A stretch of 6,138 nt of DNA. It comes from a bacterium. Lineage in GTDB: Bacteria > Patescibacteriota > Microgenomatia > JAADGY01. Positions 1-3,263 of this stretch are shown one piece after another. The notes beneath the pieces were generated by a model. It was not told the origin of the DNA. It did not search any database and was given only the letters and a program-made list of their open reading frames with translations. The position numbers and the translations under genes were made by a program. Where the stretch lies: contig JAADGY010000027.1 of assembly GCA_013152165.1 (NCBI GenBank), forward strand, positions 1-6,138, given 5' to 3'. The first letter of the stretch is position 1; every line of letters begins with the position of its first letter.

Positions 1-27
1 TTTCTTCATCACGTTCTGGGAACGATC

Positions 28-65
28 TTGCCCCGAACCACAACAAAAGTACAAGTTCGGGGCAA
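28..65. repeat. Perfect 11-bp inverted repeat (hairpin)
   Basis: The arm TTGCCCCGAAC (28-38) is the exact reverse complement of GTTCGGGGCAA (55-65), with a 16-base loop. Neither side has a run of T, so it does not look like a standard intrinsic terminator. A smaller palindrome, CGTTC-TGG-GAACG, lies just before it at 12-24. The right arm runs straight into the next inverted repeat (66-110), so the two form a block of stacked palindromes. It may be a dispersed intergenic repeat or the end of a transcript from the left, outside the window. Confidence 0.6.
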
Positions 66-110
66 CCCTGAACCGTCTCCGACGCAAAGTCGGAGTCTGG
101 TTCATAAGGG
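66..110. repeat. Palindromic dispersed repeat, copy 1
   Basis: This is a nested hairpin. The outer arms are TGAACC (69-74) and GGTTCA (99-104), extended by CCC (66-68) and GGG (108-110) across a 3-base bulge. The inner arms are CTCCGAC (77-83) and GTCGGAG (89-95) around the loop GCAAA. The left half, CCCTGAACCGTCTCCGACG, recurs exactly at 1227-1245, and the right-hand AGTCTGGTTCA recurs at 1257-1267, so it belongs to a repeat family within this window. Here the inner stem is intact, which suggests this copy is closer to the complete form. Confidence 0.7.
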
Positions 111-244
111 TAAGTTTTGAGATTTTAAGATGCAGATTTGAGATTTGACATCTAAGTTTTGACATTTTCTATCTTATTACCTTCCTCCGCCTTCCGACAA
201 CGGCCTTTCAGACTGTGCCATCACCCACGAGAGTTGTCAAAAAT
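111..244. other. AT-rich intergenic stretch without a recognisable gene
   Basis: No credible reading frame is seen on either strand here. Bases 111-175 are made of loosely repeated GATTTGA / GTTTTGA words, resembling degenerate versions of the heptamer arrays elsewhere. TTGACA occurs at 145-150 and 159-164, but no well-spaced -10 with a following start codon goes with either. Bases 180-244 are more mixed in composition and I recognise nothing in them. Confidence 0.5.
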
Positions 245-288
245 AACTTTAAACTGTAACTTTGAACTTTGCACTTTTAACTTTTAAC
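245..288. repeat. Heptamer array, AACTTT(T/G) type, copy 1
   Basis: About six units of a 7-base repeat follow in phase: AACTTTA, AACTGT (one base short), AACTTTG, AACTTTG, CACTTTT and AACTTTT, then a partial unit. It is the same repeat that precedes the VanW and ATPase genes, but here it points into the 3' end of the minus-strand gene and no plus-strand start codon follows. The array is therefore a repeat in its own right and not always a promoter. Confidence 0.75.
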
Positions 289-295
289 TAACTCT

Positions 296-655
296 TCATC
301 CCGCATACATAACCCGATCATGATACATCTTTATCATCCGAATCGACCACTCGGCCAGCCAATGTAAAGATGATGTAATCGGTTGGTGCAGGCCGCTTTC
401 AACCTCTTTTTTGGTCAGCGGTAAAATAATCGGCTTATCTTTCGGCAGTAAAGTCAAATCCTGAGCCCTATCATCACTATTATCATCCGTCGGAGCTTTA
501 CTGGCCGCCGGCTGTCGAGCAACCGTTTTTTCCAGCCTTTCCAGCCATGTTTCAATCTCTTTTATCTTCTTCTCAGTCGCGGCCAAATCACCCATCTCAC
601 CAGCTGGAGTTTCTGGGGTTAAACTGTGGTGTTCCGGTCGTTCAGGTAAGGGCAT
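296..655 (-). CDS. Hypothetical 119-residue coiled-coil protein next to the pilin
   Basis: I do not recognise a named family. The protein is soluble by appearance, with no signal peptide or membrane segment. Residues 1-22 are rich in Pro, Glu and His. Residues about 24-47 form a likely coiled coil (charged, with Ile, Leu and Trp at heptad positions). Residues 48-66 are a low-complexity acidic linker. Residues about 75-118 form a compact hydrophobic and aromatic block (LPLTKKEVESGLH, then LHWLAEWSIRMIKMYH) that looks like a folded helical domain and is the part most likely to be conserved. It follows the pilin gene in the same direction after a 51-base gap, so a role with the pilus or secretion apparatus is possible from context only. 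The start at 655 is preferred over the internal Met21 because a TATAAT lies 6 bases before it. It ends in TGA. No Shine-Dalgarno is visible. Confidence 0.75.
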   Translation of the reverse strand: MPLPERPEHHSLTPETPAGEMGDLAATEKKIKEIETWLERLEKTVARQPAASKAPTDDNSDDRAQDLTLLPKDKPIILPLTKKEVESGLHQPITSSLHWLAEWSIRMIKMYHDRVMYAG

Positions 656-661
656 AACTTA

Positions 662-667
662 ATTATA
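662..667 (-). promoter_or_regulatory. -10 element (TATAAT) for the 119-residue gene, leaderless geometry
   Basis: On the minus strand a perfect TATAAT is followed by TAAGTT and then the ATG at 655-653. Transcription starting about 7 bases after the -10 would begin at or next to the A of the start codon, predicting a leaderless mRNA. At a 17-base spacing the -35 position reads GGTGGT, so no recognisable -35 is present. The promoter lies in the gap after the pilin gene, so this gene could be transcribed on its own as well as from upstream. Confidence 0.5.
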
Positions 668-706
668 AAGTAAGATTGAAACCAACCACCCTATCCTGAC
701 TTCATC

Positions 707-1078
707 CTAATAACCAGAGTTCAAAAAATCAATGCCTGTAATAATGCCTAAAATCTTGATCAGCCAATAAGAACTAAATAAAAGCAAAAAACCAACCACC
801 GACCAGGTAATCGCTTTCTTCCCCTTTTCAACCTCATCCGATCTTTCCTGCCCGGCCCCGATAATATATGTGAAACCGCCGATCAACACCAAAAAGAAAA
901 CCAGCACCCCCCCAAAGACCAGCATTGCCTTGTATAAGTGATTAACCAAGGACGCCAAGTCGGTAAACGGCGAAGTCCTGCCGCCTACCAGGAACTTTTC
1001 CTCTATCTTGACTTCGGCCATAACAGCCGGCGTAAAAAAAACAAAAAAACTCAAAAAGACAGCAATTTTTTTCCACAT
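707..1078 (-). CDS. Type IV secretion-type pilin, two-helix membrane protein (VirB2/TrbC-like)
   Basis: The 123-residue product has the architecture of the small T4SS pilins found in many CPR bacteria. Residues 1-21 are a signal peptide: Lys3-Lys4, a Phe/Val-rich core, then Val-Met-Ala with likely cleavage after Ala21. The mature protein of about 102 residues has a short exposed N-terminus, a first membrane helix (about 51-73, with Gly pairs), a charged cytoplasmic loop (GQERSDEVEKGKKAI, 76-90) and a second helix (about 91-113). The basic loop ending in GKKAI is characteristic of this pilin group as I know it. Such proteins assemble into pili or the channel of a type IV secretion apparatus in the cytoplasmic membrane. 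The gene stands divergently from the VanW gene and upstream of the unknown 119-residue gene. AAGG lies 5 bases before the ATG and is a weak ribosome-binding site at best. The stop is TAG. Confidence 0.85.
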   Translation of the reverse strand: MWKKIAVFLSFFVFFTPAVMAEVKIEEKFLVGGRTSPFTDLASLVNHLYKAMLVFGGVLVFFLVLIGGFTYIIGAGQERSDEVEKGKKAITWSVVGFLLLFSSYWLIKILGIITGIDFLNSGY

Positions 1079-1087
1079 GGTTACCTT

Positions 1088-1096
1088 ATTTTAGCA
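1088..1096 (-). promoter_or_regulatory. Extended -10 (TGCTAAAAT) for the pilin gene
   Basis: On the minus strand TGCTAAAAT (TGn plus the hexamer TAAAAT, 1093-1088) sits 9 bases before the pilin ATG. No -35-like hexamer is found about 17 bases upstream, where the sequence reads GTGGGG; an extended -10 can work without one. A start 6-7 bases downstream would leave a leader of only 2-3 bases, so the AAGG before the ATG might be only partly transcribed. Confidence 0.4.
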
Positions 1097-1125
1097 AACC
1101 AGCACACTATCCCCACATCCCACCC

Positions 1126-1150
1126 TTTGGCAACCCCGAGGGTTGCCAAA
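1126..1150. repeat. Perfect 11-bp hairpin with 3-base loop
   Basis: TTTGGCAACCC (1126-1136) pairs perfectly with GGGTTGCCAAA (1140-1150) around the loop CGA. It is GC-rich at the top of the stem and should fold strongly in either strand. No T tract follows it in either direction: CCTTCCCTGG follows on plus and GGGTGGGATG on minus. It lies in the divergent spacer between the pilin and VanW genes, where a terminator would not be expected. GGCAACCC also occurs at 61-68, next to another palindrome. It is probably a dispersed palindromic repeat, or a cruciform or regulatory site. Confidence 0.6.
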
Positions 1151-1225
1151 CCTTCCCTGGAGCGTACACCAAACCACGCCCCCTCCCCAAACCATTTAAT
1201 CACTAAAATTTATCATGTGAGACTT

Positions 1226-1271
1226 ACCCTGAACCGTCTCCGACGTTAAAGTTAAGAGTCTGGTTCAGGGT
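1226..1271. repeat. Palindromic dispersed repeat, copy 2
   Basis: The arms ACCCTGAACC (1226-1235) and GGTTCAGGGT (1262-1271) pair over 10 bases with no mismatch around a 26-base loop. The left part is identical to copy 1 over 19 bases (1227-1245), and the right part AGTCTGGTTCA is also shared. In the loop, the GTCGGAG of copy 1 is replaced by GTTAAGAG, so the inner stem is lost while the outer stem is perfect. The right arm runs directly into the heptamer array upstream of the VanW gene. Confidence 0.7.
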
Positions 1272-1273
1272 TT

Positions 1274-1313
1274 AACTTTTAACTTTTAACTTTGAACTTT
1301 TAACTTTTAACTT
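1274..1313 (+). repeat. Heptamer array, AACTTT(T/G), copy 2
   Basis: Five full units follow in perfect 7-base phase, AACTTTT, AACTTTT, AACTTTG, AACTTTT, AACTTTT, followed by a partial AACTT. The single G-variant unit (1288-1294) creates the only TTGAAC in the array, exactly where a -35 is needed for the TATACT at 1315-1320. The array is fused on its left to the palindromic repeat and on its right to the -10 of the VanW gene. Confidence 0.8.
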
Positions 1314-1320
1314 ATATACT
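1292..1320 (+). promoter_or_regulatory. Promoter of the VanW gene: TTGAAC-17-TATACT
   Basis: TTGAAC (1292-1297; TTGA matches the -35 consensus) is separated by exactly 17 bases from TATACT (1315-1320). The -10 touches the first ATG (1321), so transcription would begin around 1326-1327, on the second in-frame ATG (1327). This predicts a leaderless message beginning at Met3 of the longest frame. The same arrangement, with the same spacing, stands before the ATPase gene. Confidence 0.65.
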
Positions 1321-3045
1321 ATGCCCATGTCCCTGCTTCGCATTACACTAGGCCTCCTAATCTCCTTAATCACTGCCTATATTATTCTAGGCACCCTGGT
1401 TGCCTTCGCTCTTTTATCTCCTCCTCGGCTGTTTATCAACCACACCTACGCCGGCCTTTTGCCCTATTACTGGGTTGAAAAAATCGCCGCCCAGCAAACC
1501 CCATCCAATCCCCGCCTTACCTTCCGCTTTAAACAAACCATCACCGCTGTTCCCATCTCTCAGCTTGGCATCAACATTTCTTACCCAAAAGCTCTGTCTA
1601 ACCATCTTAACAACTTTACCGCCCAGCCCTTTTACAAACGCTGGCTGGCCTATCATCAATTTCTTTTCTCCAACCTTAACCTTACGCCTGTTGTCACCAT
1701 CAACCAAAAACAGCTTGTCAATAGACTGGCTCGGCCTTTTCAAAATCAATGGTCACCCCCTCAACCAGCCAAACTTACCTACAACAAAAACAAAATCACC
1801 CTGCTGCCCGCCACCGACGGATATCAAATCGACGAAGCTGTCCTAATCAAAGATATCCGCACCGCCCTCAACCATAACTTATCCGAGCCTATCAAAATTC
1901 CCTTAAAATTCATCTCGCTTAAACCCTCCCCCCAGCAAAAACAATCCGCTCTCACCAAGGCCCGTAAATTAATCAAAACTCAAATCGCCCTAACTCGCAA
2001 TAAGACAACCGTTTTTCTAACCAAGCCCGAAAAAGTTTCTCTTGTTTCACTTTACCAAGACATCGACGTCAAATCCTTGCAAAACATCGCCCAGCGCCAA
2101 AAACAAACCTTTGATATAAAGCCGCAAGATGCCCTGTTTAGATATCAAAATGGGCGGGTAATAACTTTCCAACCTTCTAAAAACGGCTTTTTGACCGATC
2201 TTGGCCAACTTAAAAAGGACTTAAAGCAAACTTTCTTTCAAATTACCAATTCCCCCGCTCCGACCAAAAAAATAAGCATCACCATCACCGGCAAAACCAT
2301 ACCTCCAAAGATTACCACTCACAACAGCAACGATTACGGCATCAAAGAGCTTGTTGGCCAAGGTGAGTCATGGTTTGCTCATTCCATCCCCAACAGAATC
2401 CACAACATTGCTTTGGCTGCCAGCAAAATAAACGGCATCCTTATCGCCCCCGGGGAAACTTTTTCATTTAACAAATACCTGGGGGAAGTCTCGGCCCGCA
2501 CCGGCTACCGCCAATCATACGTTATCAAACAGGGCAAAACCATTCTTGATGACGGCGGCGGCGTTTGCCAGGTCTCCACCACTCTTTTTAGGGCCATCCT
2601 TAACGCCGGCTTGCCAATTATCGAACGGCATGCTCATTCATACCGGGTCAGTTATTATGAACAAAAAGCCTCGCCCGGCCTTGACGCCACTGTTTTCGCC
2701 CCCTACGTTGACCTAAAATTCAAAAACGATCTTAAAAGCTACATCCTTATCCAAGCCGAAACCAATAAAGCTAAAAAACATCTCGTCTTTAAACTTTACG
2801 GCACTAAAGACAATCGCCAAGTCAACATGTCAAAAGTTCGCATCTGGGACCAGTCCCCGCCCCCGCCTCCTTTGTATCAAGATGATCCTACCCTGCCCCC
2901 CGGCACCACCAAACAAATCGAGTGGCCGGCTTGGGGCGCTAAAGTTGCCTTTAGCTGGACCGTTACCAAAAATGGCCAAATTCTTTATCAAAAAACCTTT
3001 TTCTCCAACTACAAGCCTTGGCGGGCCGTCTATCTTAAAAACTAA
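1321..3045 (+). CDS. VanW family protein with peptidoglycan-binding domains, membrane anchored
   Basis: The 574-residue product is a signal-anchored envelope protein. Residues about 7-33 are one membrane helix, and the rest is likely extracytoplasmic. Two copies of a pattern resembling the PG_binding_4 domain follow; each ends in a segment of the form A-x-L-x-Y...G-Y/F...D...L, at about 149-183 and 268-306. The VanW domain spans about 350-480: NRIHNIA (358-364), IAPGETFSFN (375-384), DGGGVCQVSTTLF (411-423), ERHAHS (435-440) and GLDATVFAPY (453-462). The C-terminus, about 505-574, has a Pro-rich linker and a G5-like segment with LPPGT and a final YKPW. The family is named after vanW of vancomycin-resistance clusters, but its biochemical role is not established; binding or remodelling of peptidoglycan is the usual inference, and resistance should not be inferred here. 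Promoter position suggests the true start may be ATG at 1327. No Shine-Dalgarno is visible. Stop is TAA. Confidence 0.9.
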   Translation: MPMSLLRITLGLLISLITAYIILGTLVAFALLSPPRLFINHTYAGLLPYYWVEKIAAQQTPSNPRLTFRFKQTITAVPISQLGINISYPKALSNHLNNFTAQPFYKRWLAYHQFLFSNLNLTPVVTINQKQLVNRLARPFQNQWSPPQPAKLTYNKNKITLLPATDGYQIDEAVLIKDIRTALNHNLSEPIKIPLKFISLKPSPQQKQSALTKARKLIKTQIALTRNKTTVFLTKPEKVSLVSLYQDIDVKSLQNIAQRQKQTFDIKPQDALFRYQNGRVITFQPSKNGFLTDLGQLKKDLKQTFFQITNSPAPTKKISITITGKTIPPKITTHNSNDYGIKELVGQGESWFAHSIPNRIHNIALAASKINGILIAPGETFSFNKYLGEVSARTGYRQSYVIKQGKTILDDGGGVCQVSTTLFRAILNAGLPIIERHAHSYRVSYYEQKASPGLDATVFAPYVDLKFKNDLKSYILIQAETNKAKKHLVFKLYGTKDNRQVNMSKVRIWDQSPPPPPLYQDDPTLPPGTTKQIEWPAWGAKVAFSWTVTKNGQILYQKTFFSNYKPWRAVYLKN

Positions 3046-3071
3046 AATTTAGATTTTGAACTTTGCCCAGT

Positions 3072-3097
3072 ACCAGAATAAGGTCTGGTTCAGGGTT
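3072..3097. repeat. Palindromic dispersed repeat, copy 3 (right arm only)
   Basis: GTCTGGTTCAGGGTT (3083-3097) is identical to the right arm of copy 2 (1258-1272). The left arm CCCTGAACC is absent; instead ACCAGA (3072-3077) can pair with TCTGGT (3084-3089) in a short hairpin. It is again followed immediately by heptamer-like sequence (GAACTTTTAACTTATTTTA, 3098-3116). This is a truncated or diverged copy of the palindrome-plus-array module, 33 bases after the VanW stop codon. Confidence 0.6.
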
Positions 3098-3120
3098 GAA
3101 CTTTTAACTTATTTTAATCT

Positions 3121-3212
3121 TATCCCCTTATCCCCTCTATAAACTCTATCCCCTTTGTCTCTTTGTCGCTTTCAACTTTACAAACTTGATAAACTTTCTA
3201 ACTTGATAAACT
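3121..3212. repeat. Short direct repeats in the VanW-ATPase spacer
   Basis: TATCCCCT occurs three times (3121-3128, 3129-3136 and 3147-3154). AACTTGATAAACT occurs twice at a 17-base period (3183-3195 and 3200-3212). Between them are pyrimidine-rich words (CTTTGTCTCTTTGTCGCTTT). No reading frame or RNA fold is evident. The stretch looks like slippage-generated or repeat-derived spacer DNA. Confidence 0.55.
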
Positions 3213-3218
3213 CATATC

Positions 3219-3252
3219 AACTTTTAACTTTGAACTTTGGACTTTGAACTTA
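3219..3252 (+). repeat. Heptamer array, AACTTT(T/G), copy 3
   Basis: Four units in phase (AACTTTT, AACTTTG, AACTTTG, GACTTTG) are followed by a partial AACTTA that leads into the -10 of the ATPase gene. Here G-variant units dominate, giving two exact TTGAAC hexamers (3230-3235 and 3244-3249); only the first has proper spacing to the -10. The register of array to -10 is identical to that before the VanW gene. Confidence 0.75.
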
Positions 3253-3258
3253 TATAAT
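3230..3258 (+). promoter_or_regulatory. Promoter of the ATPase-FtsB-like operon: TTGAAC-17-TATAAT
   Basis: TTGAAC (3230-3235), 17 bases, then a perfect TATAAT (3253-3258), then GGCTT and the ATG at 3264. With only 5 bases between -10 and ATG, transcription would start at or just after the start codon's first base, again predicting a leaderless message. No Shine-Dalgarno lies upstream. The 29-base span aligns base for base in register with the VanW promoter. Confidence 0.7.
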
Positions 3259-3263
3259 GGCTT

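Noticed and set aside
28..110. Stacked inverted repeats as a CRISPR array or intrinsic terminator
   Set aside because: There are no regularly spaced direct repeats with unique spacers, and no T tract follows either hairpin.
145..175. Possible promoter with TTGACA at 145-150 or 159-164 and TATCTT at 170-175
   Set aside because: Spacings are 19 and 5 bases, the -10 is weak and no start codon or RNA gene follows on the plus strand.
1156..1163. CCTGGAGC shared with 6105-6112 as a regulatory motif
   Set aside because: Eight shared bases in C-rich DNA over 6 kb can occur by chance; no symmetry or consistent distance to a gene supports a site.
938..1249. Plus-strand open frame of 103 codons
   Set aside because: It is antisense to the start of the pilin gene and runs through the hairpin and repeat spacer; its translation is Arg/Pro/His-rich with no recognisable domain.
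1400..1846. Plus-strand open frame and a minus-strand frame at 1414-1749 inside the VanW gene
   Set aside because: Both are shadows of the VanW coding sequence; the plus frame is low-complexity Pro/Ser/Leu, as expected of C-rich DNA read out of frame.
1321..3045. VanW protein as a vancomycin-resistance determinant
   Set aside because: No vanH, vanA/B, vanX or vanRS-like genes are present, and VanW-domain proteins are widespread in bacteria without resistance.
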